Origin: Streptomyces radiopugnans
GTDB taxonomy: Bacteria > Actinomycetota > Actinomycetes > Streptomycetales > Streptomycetaceae
Assembly (NCBI RefSeq): GCF_900110735.1
Contig: NZ_FOET01000005.1
Location: forward strand, 271,829-335,828
DNA length: 64,000 nucleotides
Direction: 5' to 3'
Shown: in pieces, positions 24,891-35,733 of the stretch
How the letters are laid out: every line of letters begins with the position of its first letter
Position numbering within the stretch: the first letter of the stretch is position 1
Notes under the pieces: model-generated
The model's input: the letters and a program-made list of their open reading frames with translations, nothing else
Databases searched by the model: none
Told to the model about the DNA's origin: nothing
Position numbers and translations under genes: made by a program

Positions 24891-26423
24891 TCAGTGCGCC
24901 TCCAGCCACAGCGGATTGGTCATCGCCGCCATCGGCCCCGGCAGCCCCGCGCCACCGCCCTGGACGGGGTGGCGCACCTCGGCGCGCACGTACGCGGCCA
25001 GCGAGGCGGTGGTGTGCCAGAGAACCGTGCCCGAGCCCGAGGCGGGCAGACGCTCCGAGAGCATCTCGCCCTGATCGGTCAGCAGCCGCACCGTGCCGTC
25101 CGGCACCCCCGACACCTCCAGCCGCACCGCCACTGCGGCGTCCGGCGCGACGCGCAGCCGCTCGCCGATCCCGGCGTGCTCGCCGCGCGGGCCCGTGGCC
25201 GACAGCTCCAGACCGATCCCCGAGGACTCCGCCAGCCAGCTCCGGCCCGCCCGTATGCCCTCCAGCACGGCAGCGCGCGACAGGTCCTCGGCGTGGACGA
25301 CCGTCTGCGGCAGGCCGACGACCTGCGGTTCGCGATGGGCGTCGCTGTTGCCCATCGCCGGTATCCACCGCCGGCGCCCTTCCCCGCCTTCCCGGCGGCA
25401 GGACTCCAGCAGCATGTTGTCCCAGGCGGCCAGGGCCGGTTCGTCGTCGGCCGTCCACGGCCCGTTCCAGACCTCCACCGCGTCCGCGCCCGCGTAGCCG
25501 AACTTCCACTGGCAGCCCACGAAGGGGCAGTTGGGATGCGCCGGGACGACCAGCCCGCCCGCCCGGTGGATCCTGCGCACGTACCGCTCGTACGCGTCGT
25601 CGCGGGCCCGGTAGCGCCAGTCGACGAAGGTGCCCGGATCGACGCCGAGCGCCAGGTAGTGGCCGTTGCGGGTGGTCACCTCCTCGCCGCACAGGATCAG
25701 CAGGTCCTCTCCCCACAGCCCCTCCCAGGCGCCGTGCCCGGAGGTGGTGTTGTGCTCGGTGGTGGCGATGAAGTCCAGCCCGGCGGCCCGCGCCGCCGCC
25801 GCGACCTCGGCCGGGGTGCGCCGCCCGTCGGAGTGCACGGTGTGCAGATGGCAGTCGCCCCGGTACCAGGCGCGCCCCCGCCCCCTCGCGCGCTCCGGCG
25901 GATACGCGGGCCTGAGGGGGCGCCCCTGCTCCCCGTACCGCAGGGTGACGGTGACCTCGTACTCCATGCCCTGCGGGGCGACGGTGTACGGCCCCAGGAC
26001 CACATGCCAGGTGCCCGGCCGCACAGGACCGGCCAGATATCCCGGTGTCGCCCGCTCGGCGCTGATGGCGAACTCCGTGCGGAAGCCGCCCGACCAGCCC
26101 CGGAAGCCGCGCCCGCCCGCGGCCGTGCCGCGCTCGTCGAAGATCCCGATGTCCAGGGCGTTGCCCGGCGTGCCGGAGGGCACGGCCGGCCTGTCGTAGG
26201 AGTACGAGACGGCCAGCTCCCGCACCCCGCGCGGCACCTCCACGGGCAGGTGGACGAAGTCCGGTGCGCCGTTGGGCAGGTGGCCGCGGACCGTTCTGCT
26301 CTCCTCGCCGCCCCCGCTCTTCTCCGCGTGCTCCTCCGCGTGCGCGAAGCTCACGCCCCGGAGCGTGAGCGCGCTCGCCGCCCCCGCGGCGGCGGACAGC
26401 CTCAGTACGTCGCGCCGGTCCAT
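24891..26423 (-). CDS. Tat-exported PHP-domain metallohydrolase (CehA/McbA family)
   Basis: The product is 510 residues from the ATG at 26423. The N-terminus MDRRDVLRLSAAAGAASALT is a twin-arginine signal. An N-terminal beta domain (about 40-190) precedes the PHP catalytic domain: GDCHLHTVHSDG supplies the first metal His pair, FIATTEHNT and VPAHPNCPF follow, and GNSDAHRE provides the last metal ligands. CehA/McbA enzymes hydrolyse phosphoester or carbamate-type bonds; the substrate here is unknown. Its stop is 207 bases upstream of afsR on the same strand, so partial read-through into afsR is possible. Confidence 0.88.
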   Translation of the reverse strand: MDRRDVLRLSAAAGAASALTLRGVSFAHAEEHAEKSGGGEESRTVRGHLPNGAPDFVHLPVEVPRGVRELAVSYSYDRPAVPSGTPGNALDIGIFDERGTAAGGRGFRGWSGGFRTEFAISAERATPGYLAGPVRPGTWHVVLGPYTVAPQGMEYEVTVTLRYGEQGRPLRPAYPPERARGRGRAWYRGDCHLHTVHSDGRRTPAEVAAAARAAGLDFIATTEHNTTSGHGAWEGLWGEDLLILCGEEVTTRNGHYLALGVDPGTFVDWRYRARDDAYERYVRRIHRAGGLVVPAHPNCPFVGCQWKFGYAGADAVEVWNGPWTADDEPALAAWDNMLLESCRREGGEGRRRWIPAMGNSDAHREPQVVGLPQTVVHAEDLSRAAVLEGIRAGRSWLAESSGIGLELSATGPRGEHAGIGERLRVAPDAAVAVRLEVSGVPDGTVRLLTDQGEMLSERLPASGSGTVLWHTTASLAAYVRAEVRHPVQGGGAGLPGPMAAMTNPLWLEAH

Positions 26424-26626
26424 GACGGCCCCCGTCCTGTCGCCTCCGATGTGGTGCCGGTCACTTTCCCATGGGCGGGTGACGGACGGGAGAAGACCTG
26501 TGGATAACCCGGCCGACACCGTGTGACGGCGGGTGCGGCGGCGGGGCCGGCGGCGGGAGGGATGTGTGAGGGACATCCCCCGCCCGCCTCCCGGCCGGTG
26601 CCGGGGGCGCTCGTATGCTCGCTCCC

Positions 26627-29245
26627 ATGACTTCGTCGAGCGGGCAGGCAGCACCCACCGCCAACGCCATGCGGCGCGCCCTGCGGCGGGCCCGTGACGG
26701 GGTCGCGCTGGACGCGGCCGAGGCCGCCGTGCTGCTCCAGGCGCGCGGGGAGGACCTGGCCGACCTGACGGCGTCCGCCGCCCGGGTACGGGACGCGGGC
26801 CTCGAAGCGGCCGGCCGCCCCGGGGTGATCACCTACTCGCGCAAGGTCTTCATCCCGCTCACCCGGCTGTGCCGGGACCGCTGCCACTACTGCACCTTCG
26901 TCACCGTGCCGGGGAAGCTGCGCCGCGAGGGGCACGGCGGGGGCCCCACCCGGCGGAGCCAGGGGGCGTACCTCTCCCCGGACGAGGTGCTGGACATCGC
27001 CCGCCGGGGAGCGGCGATGGGCTGCAAGGAGGCGCTGTTCACCCTCGGCGACCGGCCCGAGGACCGCTGGCCCGAGGCCCGCGAGTGGCTGGACGCGCAC
27101 GGCTACGACGACACCCTCGCCTATGTGCGCGCCATGGCGATCCGGGTGCTGGAGGAGACCGGCCTGCTGCCGCACCTCAACCCCGGGGTGCTGACGTGGA
27201 CGGACTTCCAGCGCCTCAAGCCCGTCGCCCCGTCCATGGGCATGATGCTGGAGACCACCGCCACCCGGCTGTGGTCCGAACCCGGCGGCCCCCACCACGG
27301 CTCGCCCGACAAGGAACCGGCCGTCCGGCTGCGGGTACTGGAGGACGCGGGGCGCTCGTCCGTCCCCTTCACCACCGGCATCCTCATCGGCATCGGCGAG
27401 ACGTACGCCGAGCGCGCCGAGTCGCTGTTCGCCGTCCGCCGCGTCCAGCGGGCGTACCGGGGCGTCCAGGAAGTCATCGTGCAGAACTTCCGCGCCAAGC
27501 CCGGCACCGCCATGCGCGGCATGCCCGACGCCGAACTGGAGGAACTGGCCGCCGCCGTGGCCGTGGCCCGCCACGTCCTCGGTCCCGCCGCCCGCATCCA
27601 GGCACCACCGAACCTGGTGGGCGGGGAGTACGCGCTGCTGATCGGCGCCGGGATCGACGACTGGGGCGGCGTCTCCCCGCTCACCCCCGACCACGTCAAC
27701 CCCGAACGCCCCTGGCCCCAGATCGACGAACTCGCCGGGCACACCCGCGCAGCAGGCTTCGAGCTGCGCGAACGCCTGACCGTCTACCCGGAGTTCGTCC
27801 GCCGCGGCGAGCCCTGGCTCGACCCCAGGCTGCTGCCCCACGTGACCGCCCTGGCCGACCCGGACACGGGCCTGGCCCGCGAGGACGCCGCCGTCACCGG
27901 CCGCCCCTGGCAGGAGCCCGACGAGGCGTTCACCGCCGTCTCCGCCGGCCGCACCGACCTGCACCGCACCATCGACACCACCGGCCGCACCGCCGACCGC
28001 CGCGCGGACTTCGACGAGGTCTACGGCGACTGGGAGGCGCTGCGCGAGAGCGCCGCGCCCGGCATGGCGCCGGAGCGGATCGACGCCGACGTGCGCGCCG
28101 CCCTGGCCACCGCCGCCGACGACCCCACCCGCCTCACCGACGACCAGGCCCTCGCGCTGCTCCACGCCGACGGGCCGGCCCTGGACGCGGTGTGCCGCAT
28201 CGCGGACGACGTGCGCCGCGACACCGTCGGCGACGACGTGACGTACATCGTCACGCGCAACGTCAACTTCACCAACGTCTGCTACACCGGCTGCCGCTTC
28301 TGCGCCTTCGCCCAGCGCCGCACCGACGCCGACGCCTACACCCTCTCCCTGGACCAGATCGCCGACCGGGCGGCGCAGGCGTGGGAGGTCGGCGCGGTCG
28401 AGGTCTGCATGCAGGGCGGCATCCACCCGGACCTGCCCGGCACCGCGTACTTCGACATCGTGCGGGCGGTCGGGGAGCGCGTACCGGGCATCCACGTGCA
28501 CGCCTTCTCCCCGATGGAGGTCGTCAACGGCGCCACCCGCACCGGCATGCCGATCCGGGACTGGCTGGCGGCGGCGAAGGAGGCCGGACTCGGCTCCATC
28601 CCCGGCACGGCCGCCGAGATCCTGGACGACGAGGTGCGCTGGATCCTCACCAAGGGCAAGCTGCCGGCCGCCACCTGGGTCGAGGTGGTCACCACCGCGC
28701 ACGAGCTGGGCCTGCCGTCGTCCTCGACGATGATGTACGGGCACGTGGACCGGCCCCGGCACTGGCTGGGCCATCTGCGCCTGCTGGCGGAGATCCAGCA
28801 GCGCACCGGCGGCTTCACCGAGTTCGTCACGCTGCCGTTCGTCCACACCAACGCCCCGGTCTACCTGGCCGGGATCGCCCGTCCCGGGCCGACGGTCCGC
28901 GACAACCGCGCGGTGACGGCCATGGCACGCCTGCTGCTGCACCCGCACATCACCAACATCCAGACCAGCTGGGTCAAGCTGGGCGCCGAGGGCGCGGCCG
29001 AGATGCTGCGCTCGGGCGCCAACGACCTGGGCGGCACGCTGATGGAGGAGACCATCTCCCGGATGGCCGGCTCCTCCTACGGCTCGTACAAATCCGTCCG
29101 GGAGCTGGTCGCCATCGCCGAGGCCGCCGGACGCCCGGCCCGCCCCCGCACCACGACCTACGGCGAGGTCCCCGAGGAGCGCGTACGGGCCGCCGAGGCG
29201 TCCGGCGGACGCCTCCCGGAGCTGCTGCCGGTACTGGAGGACTGA
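26627..29245 (+). CDS. fbiC: FbiC, bifunctional FO synthase (CofG + CofH)
   Basis: The product is 872 residues from the ATG at 26627. There are two radical-SAM halves: the CofG-like part with C82-x3-C86-x2-C89 (CRDRCHYC) and the CofH-like part with C552-x3-C556-x2-C559 (CYTGCRFC). Together they join tyrosine and the ribityl-diaminouracil precursor to make 7,8-didemethyl-8-hydroxy-5-deazariboflavin (FO), the chromophore of coenzyme F420. The fused form is the rule in actinobacteria. The gene is divergent from the PHP gene and appears monocistronic. Confidence 0.97.
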   Translation: MTSSSGQAAPTANAMRRALRRARDGVALDAAEAAVLLQARGEDLADLTASAARVRDAGLEAAGRPGVITYSRKVFIPLTRLCRDRCHYCTFVTVPGKLRREGHGGGPTRRSQGAYLSPDEVLDIARRGAAMGCKEALFTLGDRPEDRWPEAREWLDAHGYDDTLAYVRAMAIRVLEETGLLPHLNPGVLTWTDFQRLKPVAPSMGMMLETTATRLWSEPGGPHHGSPDKEPAVRLRVLEDAGRSSVPFTTGILIGIGETYAERAESLFAVRRVQRAYRGVQEVIVQNFRAKPGTAMRGMPDAELEELAAAVAVARHVLGPAARIQAPPNLVGGEYALLIGAGIDDWGGVSPLTPDHVNPERPWPQIDELAGHTRAAGFELRERLTVYPEFVRRGEPWLDPRLLPHVTALADPDTGLAREDAAVTGRPWQEPDEAFTAVSAGRTDLHRTIDTTGRTADRRADFDEVYGDWEALRESAAPGMAPERIDADVRAALATAADDPTRLTDDQALALLHADGPALDAVCRIADDVRRDTVGDDVTYIVTRNVNFTNVCYTGCRFCAFAQRRTDADAYTLSLDQIADRAAQAWEVGAVEVCMQGGIHPDLPGTAYFDIVRAVGERVPGIHVHAFSPMEVVNGATRTGMPIRDWLAAAKEAGLGSIPGTAAEILDDEVRWILTKGKLPAATWVEVVTTAHELGLPSSSTMMYGHVDRPRHWLGHLRLLAEIQQRTGGFTEFVTLPFVHTNAPVYLAGIARPGPTVRDNRAVTAMARLLLHPHITNIQTSWVKLGAEGAAEMLRSGANDLGGTLMEETISRMAGSSYGSYKSVRELVAIAEAAGRPARPRTTTYGEVPEERVRAAEASGGRLPELLPVLED

Positions 29246-29495
29246 GCCCGTCCGGGGACCGGTCTCCACGGGCCGGGACGGGCGCGGGGCGACTTCCGGC
29301 CGTCTTCCCGGGATCTCCGGCCCCCGTCCACCTCCGTGCCGCCTCCGCCTCCCCGGGGTCGATTACAGTGCGGTTCGAAACCGGCGGGCCGGGCGGCGAG
29401 GGAGCGGCACGGAAGGCGCGGGAGCCGGCGGGAACGGGACACGGGAACGGACGCGAGCGGACGAGAACCGAGGGGCGAACGGGAGGGACGGCACG

Positions 29496-30620
29496 GTGAC
29501 CGCGACACCTGGCGGTGGCATCTGGGGCCGCACCGAGCAGCAGGACTTCCGCAGCCGGGTGCGCGGCTGCCTGCTCGGTGGCGCGATCGGCGACGCGCTC
29601 GGCGCGGGCGTCGAGTTCGACTCGCTCGACGCCATCCGGGCCGCCCACGGCCCCCAGGGAGTGACGGACTACGTGCCCGCCTACGGGCGGCGCGGCGCTG
29701 TCACCGACGACACGCAGATGACCCTGTTCACCGTCGACGGCCTCATCCGCGCCCATGTCCGGCGCGACACCGGGGCCTGGCACCCGCCGACCGACGTGCA
29801 CGCCGCCTATCTGCGCTGGGCCGCCACCCAGCGCGACTGGGGGCCCGACGAGCGCCGCACCGAGGACGGCTGGCTGGCCCGCCAGGAGTGGCTGTACTCG
29901 CAGCGCGCGCCCGGCCGCGCCTGCCTGACCGGGCTCGCCGACAGCCGGATGGGCACGCTCGACGCCCCCAAGAACCCCGACTCCAAGGGCTGCGGCACCG
30001 TCATGCGATCCGCGCCCTTCGGACTGCTCGTCGGCTGGGAGCCGCAGCTCGTCTTCCAGCTCGCCGCCGAGTGCGCCGCCCAGACCCACGGCCATCCCAC
30101 CGGGTATCTGGCGGCGGGGGCCTTCGCCGTCATCGTCCACGCCGTCGCCCGGGGCGAGAGCCTGGACGCCGCGGTGCAGCGGGCCATGGCCCACCTGGCG
30201 GCCCACCCCGGCCACGAGGAGACCACGAACGCCCTCAAGCACGCGCTCGGAGCCGTGCGCCAGGGGCTGCCGACCGCGGAGCGCGTGGAGTCGCTGGGGG
30301 AGGGCTGGACGGCGGAGGAGGCGCTGGCGATGGGCGTGTACTGCGCGCTGGTGGCCGAGGACGTACGCCACGGCCTGCTGCTGGCGGTCAACCACGGCGG
30401 CGACTCCGACTCCACCGGCTCGGTCTGCGGCAACCTGCTGGGCGTGATGCACGGGGAGACCGCCCTGCCGCCGAACTGGGTCGCCGAACTGGAGGGCCGC
30501 GCCACCATCCTGGAGCTGGCCGACGACTTCGCCATGGAGATGACCCAGGGGCCCGCCCTCCACAGCCCCGCCACTCCGGCCGGCTCACCGGGCTGGCTGA
30601 CCCGCTACCCGCGCACCTGA
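29496..30620 (+). CDS. ADP-ribosylglycohydrolase family protein
   Basis: The product is 374 residues from a GTG at 29496, with GGGAGGGAC upstream. The ADP-ribosylglycohydrolase fold is marked by RGCLLGGAIGDALGAGVEF, the first metal cluster GAVTDDTQMTLFT, GCGTVMRSAPFG, THGHPTGYLAAG and the second cluster NHGGDSDSTGSVCGNLLG. These residues bind two Mg ions and remove ADP-ribose from proteins or small molecules. No linked ADP-ribosyltransferase is seen nearby. Confidence 0.92.
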   Translation: MTATPGGGIWGRTEQQDFRSRVRGCLLGGAIGDALGAGVEFDSLDAIRAAHGPQGVTDYVPAYGRRGAVTDDTQMTLFTVDGLIRAHVRRDTGAWHPPTDVHAAYLRWAATQRDWGPDERRTEDGWLARQEWLYSQRAPGRACLTGLADSRMGTLDAPKNPDSKGCGTVMRSAPFGLLVGWEPQLVFQLAAECAAQTHGHPTGYLAAGAFAVIVHAVARGESLDAAVQRAMAHLAAHPGHEETTNALKHALGAVRQGLPTAERVESLGEGWTAEEALAMGVYCALVAEDVRHGLLLAVNHGGDSDSTGSVCGNLLGVMHGETALPPNWVAELEGRATILELADDFAMEMTQGPALHSPATPAGSPGWLTRYPRT

Positions 30621-30856
30621 CGGGACCGGGCCCCGCGTACGGAACCGGGCCCGCTCGGAAGGGCTCACGGGGCTTGCGGAGACTTACGGGGCCCGGAAGC
30701 GCCGAACCCCCTCGGCCGGGACGGCGGACCAGTCGAGAGGGCTTCGGCCGCGGTGCCGAGCGGCACCGTGAGACGCCGCGAGTCACCGCGGGACACGGCG
30801 CCACCGTGGTCCGGTGCGCGGCGTGCGGTGCGTGGTGTCGCGGCGTGCGGGAGCGG

Positions 30857-31066
30857 TCAGCGCCGGGCGAGCGCGCCCCGGCCGAGGGCTCCCACGAACG
30901 CCGTCCACGAACCGGGGACGAAGTCCAGCGACGGCCCCTGCGGGACCTTGGAGTCGCGCACGGCGACCGCCTGCGGCTCGGCGGACCGCACCTCCACGCA
31001 CGCCCCGTTCCCGGCGGAGTGGCTGGACTTGGTCCACCTGTCGGTCATGCCCTGTCGGATTGCCAT
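30857..31066 (-). CDS. DUF397 (Scr2-like) small protein
   Basis: The product is 69 residues from the ATG at 31066 with GGAG seven bases upstream. The DUF397 signature is complete: WTKSSHSAGNGACVEV, VAVRDSKVPQGPSLDF and the closing WTAFVGAL. It is encoded downstream of, and on the same strand as, an XRE regulator with a DUF5753 domain. Such pairs are abundant in Streptomyces; the Scr1/Scr2 pair (SCO4441/SCO4442) was described as toxin-antitoxin-like and affects antibiotic production when overexpressed. Confidence 0.9.
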   Translation of the reverse strand: MAIRQGMTDRWTKSSHSAGNGACVEVRSAEPQAVAVRDSKVPQGPSLDFVPGSWTAFVGALGRGALARR

Positions 31067-31292
31067 GTCTGCTCCGTTTTCTCCCAGACGGTGAAAATCG
31101 CCGGTTGGGCCCGGCGTGCGGCAGACGGTACCCCTCAACTGGGGCCGCCAATAACGCCGTTCACTCGACCGGATGGCATATTCCAGACAGCTCTTCACAT
31201 CGACAAGCCGCCAGGTGTAATTTGCTGCGCCGCCCGTTCGCCGCCGTGTGCCGCGTGCCGTGTGCCGAGTGTGCGCCACCGGCGCGCCGGTC

Positions 31293-32153
31293 TCAGCCCC
31301 GGGTGTACTCCTTGGCGATGTCCTCGACGAACTCCCGCGTCTGCTCGACGTTGAGGGCCTGCGCCCGCAGGTGCTCGTACATCACGCTGTAGCTGTGCAC
31401 GTCGCCGGCCTTCTCCAGGTAGAGGTCGCTGGTGACGCCCTCCAGGTAGACCACCGTCGAGTCCGCCGCGTCCGGGAACTCCAGGATGGCGTACTGGCCG
31501 TTGAGCCCGGGGTGCGCGCCCATGGCGAAGGGCAGCACCTGCACCGTCACATGGGGCAGCCGGGAGAGTTCGAGCAGGTGCTCCAACTGGTCCCGCATGA
31601 TCTGCCTCCCGCCCACCGTCCGGCGCAGCGCGGCCTCGTCGATCACCGCCCACAGGCGCAGCGGACTCTTCCGGTCGTGGATGCGCTCCTGCCTGCGCAG
31701 CCGCACCTTCACGCGCTTCTCCACGTCCTCCGCCGACGCCTCGGGCAGCGCACCCGCGACGACGGCCTCCGCGTACTGGGGGGTCTGCAGCAGCCCCGGC
31801 ATGACCTGCGGCTCGTACACGCGCAGGGACGCCGCGTCCGTCTCCAGGCCGATGTACACGCTGTACGGGATGTCGCCGAACGCGTGCCACCAGCCCTGCT
31901 GTCTGGACTCCTTGGCCATCTGCATCAGCGAGTCGACTATCCGCTGGTCGTCGACCTCGTAGACCCCGCACAGATCGCGGACGTCGCGCTGGCTGATGCT
32001 GCGGCGGCCGTTCTCCAGCCGGCTGATCTTGGACTGGGAGACCAGCAGCCGGTCGGCGACCTCCTCGGCCGTCATGCCCCTCTGCTCACGGAGCCGGCGC
32101 AGCTCCTGACCCAGCCGGCGCCGCCTGACGGTGGGATTGACACTGGATGCCAC
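31293..32153 (-). CDS. XRE-family regulator with DUF5753 domain (Scr1-like)
   Basis: The product is 286 residues from a GTG at 32153, ten bases after GGAGG; another in-frame GTG three codons upstream is too close to that site. The N-terminal HTH_31 is LGQELRRLREQRGMTAEEVA with LLVSQSKISRLENGRRSIS. The C-terminal DUF5753 domain follows (YEPQVMPGLLQTPQYAEAVV, VIDEAALRRTVGG, VQVLPFAMGAHPG, VVYLEG). It should bind DNA and interact with the DUF397 protein encoded 226 bases downstream. Confidence 0.92.
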   Translation of the reverse strand: MASSVNPTVRRRRLGQELRRLREQRGMTAEEVADRLLVSQSKISRLENGRRSISQRDVRDLCGVYEVDDQRIVDSLMQMAKESRQQGWWHAFGDIPYSVYIGLETDAASLRVYEPQVMPGLLQTPQYAEAVVAGALPEASAEDVEKRVKVRLRRQERIHDRKSPLRLWAVIDEAALRRTVGGRQIMRDQLEHLLELSRLPHVTVQVLPFAMGAHPGLNGQYAILEFPDAADSTVVYLEGVTSDLYLEKAGDVHSYSVMYEHLRAQALNVEQTREFVEDIAKEYTRG

Positions 32154-32386
32154 GGTGCGCACACCTCCGCTTACGCCAATAAGACCGCTCCTGGAGCAGA
32201 TTGCCACCAACGGCCGTGTTCGCGCTGGAAAACCGCCACACAGGGTGCGCACGCGCACGCGCGGGGTGGCGGTCCGTACTCCGTGGTCGGAGTACGGACC
32301 GCCACCCCGCGCTCAGCGGCTGACGGAGCGGATTTCGGCCGGATCGGGAAATCCGCCGGGTGTCCGCCGGTGGGGGTGCGGCGGGG

Positions 32387-33157
32387 TCAGTGGGCGCCCG
32401 CGCGGGCCATCCCGCCCCGCCGTGCCTGCCCGGCGAGCGGCTGCGGCGCGGCGGACCGTGCCGCCGTCCGGCCGCCGCCCGGTCCGCCCGGCCCGCCCGC
32501 ACCCCTGCCGGGAGCGGTGCGCCGGGGCTGCGCGGCCACGCCGTTCTGCACGTCCATCACGGCGTGCGCGACGAGGCCGCCCATCGGGTCGTGCCTGATC
32601 AGATCCCTCAGCCGGGAGCGGGATGACCGCCCCTCGTTGCCGGGGTAGAGGTGCTTGCCGAGGCCGACCGCGTGGGCCAGCGCGGCGAGTGCGGCGGTCC
32701 GCGGGTCCGGCGGTACGCCGGTGCGGATCGCGTTGTCGAGCCGGGCCCTGATCTCCCGGCTCACTGCCGTGTCCGTCGCCTGGTAGCGAGTCGTCGGCAA
32801 CACCCCGCACATCTGGCTGGATACGGCATGAACCATGCCGCAGCGCTCCAGGTGTGTGAGATAGGTTTGGCGCAGCCCGAGTCTGGGCCCGCCGATCCAG
32901 TGGACCGCGCGGACGGGGCTGCCGCGCCTGCGCAGCAGCTCCAGCGCGGAGTCCAGGGTTGGATCTCCGGTCGGCCGTGGCAGCACCACGGCTATGCGAT
33001 CCCCGTCAGGGGCTATCCGTCCTGCGAGAGCCAGCTCCACGAGCTGGGCCCCGGCCAGGCCGAGGTCGAGCGACTGCGGCTGCGCCGTGGTACCCGTGGC
33101 CGGGTCCAGGGCCAGCAGCAGAAGCTCCTCCGGAATTGTTCTGCGGCTCCTGCCCAT
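32387..33157 (-). CDS. GPP34 (GOLPH3/VPS74-like) family phosphoprotein
   Basis: The product is 256 residues from the ATG at 33157, six bases after GGGGAGG. Features of the bacterial GPP34 domain are TIPEELLLLALDPATG, LGLAGAQLVELALAGRI, an EL(L/R)RRRG stretch and VLPTTRYQATDTAVSREI. The last 50 residues are Gly/Pro/Arg-rich and disordered. Its eukaryotic relatives bind phosphoinositides at membranes; the bacterial role is unsettled. It is divergent from the carboxypeptidase gene (223 bases between starts). Confidence 0.88.
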   Translation of the reverse strand: MGRSRRTIPEELLLLALDPATGTTAQPQSLDLGLAGAQLVELALAGRIAPDGDRIAVVLPRPTGDPTLDSALELLRRRGSPVRAVHWIGGPRLGLRQTYLTHLERCGMVHAVSSQMCGVLPTTRYQATDTAVSREIRARLDNAIRTGVPPDPRTAALAALAHAVGLGKHLYPGNEGRSSRSRLRDLIRHDPMGGLVAHAVMDVQNGVAAQPRRTAPGRGAGGPGGPGGGRTAARSAAPQPLAGQARRGGMARAGAH

Positions 33158-33380
33158 CCATGCCTCCCCGCGTGGATGCATGACAGGGTGACCCCTCTCA
33201 CAGAGGTCTGTCGAGAGTGCCTGGGTGCTTTGTCATGGAACCAGTAGGTATGTCGTTACCGTCTGGCAATTTAGCGGGCCCTCGCGGCCGCGAAACAGGG
33301 CCGGAGTGCCGGGCGAGGACCGGTGTTCAGGACACTGTTTACTGATACGACGAGTGGTGAGCACCAAGCGGGAGGCATAG

Positions 33381-35711
33381 GTGGCGGGCAAGTCCCCCGA
33401 CAGTTCGGAACGGCAGACTTCGTTGGGGGAGACGACCGGAGAGGCCGGAACGGTTCCCGATCAGACGCGCGATCCCCGTGTGGCGCTGTACGAGGCGCCC
33501 CGGGACGAGGCGGAGGCCGGTGGCGGGAAGCCCTCGCCGAACGGTGACGGCCCGGCGGCAAAGGCCGGGGAGACGGCCGACGGGGCGGCCGGAGAGGCCG
33601 GCACCGCCGAGGAGGCGGACGGCGGCGCCGAGCCTGCCGGGGACGCCGGGACCGGGAACGCCGGGACCGCCGAGGACGGTGCCGAGGCTGAGGCCGAGGA
33701 ACCGGAGGAGGCCGGGAAACCGGAGTCCGCCGACGGGGACGAGCCCGTCGGCGGGGACTCAGGGGAGCCCGGGGCCGAGCCGGTGGACCAGGCGACGGCG
33801 GTCTTCCGCGTCCCCGGGGACAAGGCCGGGAGCAGGACCGGGACCGGCGAGGACGGCGAGGCCGAAGCGGAGCCCGACGGGGGCGGGACCTCCCGGGACA
33901 CCAGCGCCGACACCGACACCGGCACCGGCACCGACGCCGATGACGTCGACGGCACCGCTGGCACCGCTGGCACTGGTGACGCCGAGGAGACGCGCGGTGG
34001 CGCCGAGCCCGACGGGGACGGTGCCGAGGCGGAGGCGGAGGATTCCGGGGCCGGGGGGCCGGTGGACCAGGCGACGGCGGTCTTCCGCGCTCCCGGGAGC
34101 AGGACCGAGGCCGGCAAGACCGGCGAGGACGGTGAGGACGCAGGGACCGGACGGCCGGTCGACCAGCCCACCGCGATGTTCCGGGTACGCCCGGGAAGCA
34201 CCCCGGAGGAAGCGGGTTCGAAGGGCCGGGGGAAGACCGGGGCCCCGGAGAAGGCCGAGGAGCCGGAGAAGGCCGAGGAGAGCGAGGTCGAGCGGACGAG
34301 CCGCTTCGTGCCGCTGCGGTCCGCCGACGCTCCCCGTGTGCCCCCGGCCGTGGTGCCGCCCGAGCAGCCGCCGCACACGCCGGGCCCCGAGCTGCCGGAG
34401 GCCGAGCGGACGAAGCAGCAGCCGCTGCCGCCGCACAAGCCGCTGGAACTGCTGGCCGAGCTGACGAACAAGCCCGCCCCGCCCGAGACCCCGCTGCGGG
34501 TCGCCCTGCGGCGGATCAAGATCTGGTCGCCGCTGGTCCTGCTGCTGGTGATCGTTCTGGCGGTCGCGCAGCTCATGCGTCCGCTGCCCGCCCCCGAGCT
34601 GGTGCTCACCGCCTCCGCCACCCATACCTTCGAGGGCGACAGGCCCGCCCTGGACTGGCCGTCCGAGGGCCAGGCCGTACTGGAGGTGGAGGGGCTCGGG
34701 TCCCTCGGCTCGTACGGCGAGGAGGAGCCGGTGCCGATAGCGAGCGTGGCGAAGGTGATGACCGCCTACGTCATCCTGCGCGACCATCCGCTCGAGGCGG
34801 GCGAGGAGGGCCCGAAGATACCGGTCGACGCGCAGGCCGAGAAGGACGCGGGTCTCAGCGCCCAGGGCGAGTCGACCGTCGAGGTCGAGGAGGGCGAGGA
34901 GATAACCCTCAACGAGGCCCTCCACGCCCTGATGATCGCTTCCGCCAACAACGTGGCGCGGCTGCTGGCCCGCTGGGACTCGGGCGGTTCGGAGAAGGCG
35001 TTCGTGGAGAAGATGAACGCCGCCGCCGAGGAGCTCGGGATGGAGAACACCACCTACACCGACGCCAGCGGGCTGCGCAAGGACACCGTCAGCACGGCTG
35101 CCGACCAGGTGAAACTCGGCAAGAAGGTGATGGACTACGAGGCGTTCCGGGAGATCGTCAAGAAGCCCTCGTACGAGGACCGCAACGGTGTCTCCCACCG
35201 CAACTGGAACGGACTCGTCCCTTACAACGGCTCGGTCGGCATCAAGACCGGTACGACCACCGCCGCCGGCGGCAACCTGCTGTTCGCGGGGGAGAAGGAG
35301 GTCGGCGGCACCACGCAGCTGATCGTCGGCGCGGTGATGGGGCAGCACAAGCCGCCGATCATCGACACGGTGATCGCCGAGAGCCGCGATCTGCTGGTCT
35401 CCGCGCAGGAGGTCCTGAAGTCGGAGAAGATCGTCGCCAAGGGCGACGTGGTGGGTTACGTGGACGACGGCCTCGGCGGCCGCACGCAGGTGGTCGCGAC
35501 CGAGGACGTCTCGGCGGTCGGCTGGTCCGGCCTGAAGGTGGAGCTGGCACTGACCGACGGCGGCAAGGGCGTGCCGCACACGGCGGCTCCGGGCGACACC
35601 GTCGGCACCCTCACCGTCGGCAGCGGGCCGGGTCAGGTGAAGGTCCCAGTGGCCGTCCGGGGCGAACTGGCCGAACCGGGCGTTGGGAAGCGGCTCACCC
35701 GCATCCTGTGA
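33381..35711 (+). CDS. Membrane-anchored serine-type D-Ala-D-Ala carboxypeptidase with long acidic cytoplasmic N-terminus
   Basis: The product is 776 residues from a GTG at 33381, with GGGAGG upstream. Residues 1-370 are a low-complexity, strongly acidic cytosolic region holding three near-identical PVDQxTAxFR motifs (about 134, 227 and 259). One membrane helix lies at about 382-398. The extracytoplasmic S11/PBP5 domain has SxxK (Ser455-Lys458), SxN (SANN at 521) and KTG (622). It should trim the terminal D-Ala from peptidoglycan pentapeptides. The unusual tail may be a Ser/Thr-kinase target. Confidence 0.93.
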   Translation: MAGKSPDSSERQTSLGETTGEAGTVPDQTRDPRVALYEAPRDEAEAGGGKPSPNGDGPAAKAGETADGAAGEAGTAEEADGGAEPAGDAGTGNAGTAEDGAEAEAEEPEEAGKPESADGDEPVGGDSGEPGAEPVDQATAVFRVPGDKAGSRTGTGEDGEAEAEPDGGGTSRDTSADTDTGTGTDADDVDGTAGTAGTGDAEETRGGAEPDGDGAEAEAEDSGAGGPVDQATAVFRAPGSRTEAGKTGEDGEDAGTGRPVDQPTAMFRVRPGSTPEEAGSKGRGKTGAPEKAEEPEKAEESEVERTSRFVPLRSADAPRVPPAVVPPEQPPHTPGPELPEAERTKQQPLPPHKPLELLAELTNKPAPPETPLRVALRRIKIWSPLVLLLVIVLAVAQLMRPLPAPELVLTASATHTFEGDRPALDWPSEGQAVLEVEGLGSLGSYGEEEPVPIASVAKVMTAYVILRDHPLEAGEEGPKIPVDAQAEKDAGLSAQGESTVEVEEGEEITLNEALHALMIASANNVARLLARWDSGGSEKAFVEKMNAAAEELGMENTTYTDASGLRKDTVSTAADQVKLGKKVMDYEAFREIVKKPSYEDRNGVSHRNWNGLVPYNGSVGIKTGTTTAAGGNLLFAGEKEVGGTTQLIVGAVMGQHKPPIIDTVIAESRDLLVSAQEVLKSEKIVAKGDVVGYVDDGLGGRTQVVATEDVSAVGWSGLKVELALTDGGKGVPHTAAPGDTVGTLTVGSGPGQVKVPVAVRGELAEPGVGKRLTRIL

Positions 35712-35733
35712 CGCGCGGGCCGCGGGGCCCGTA

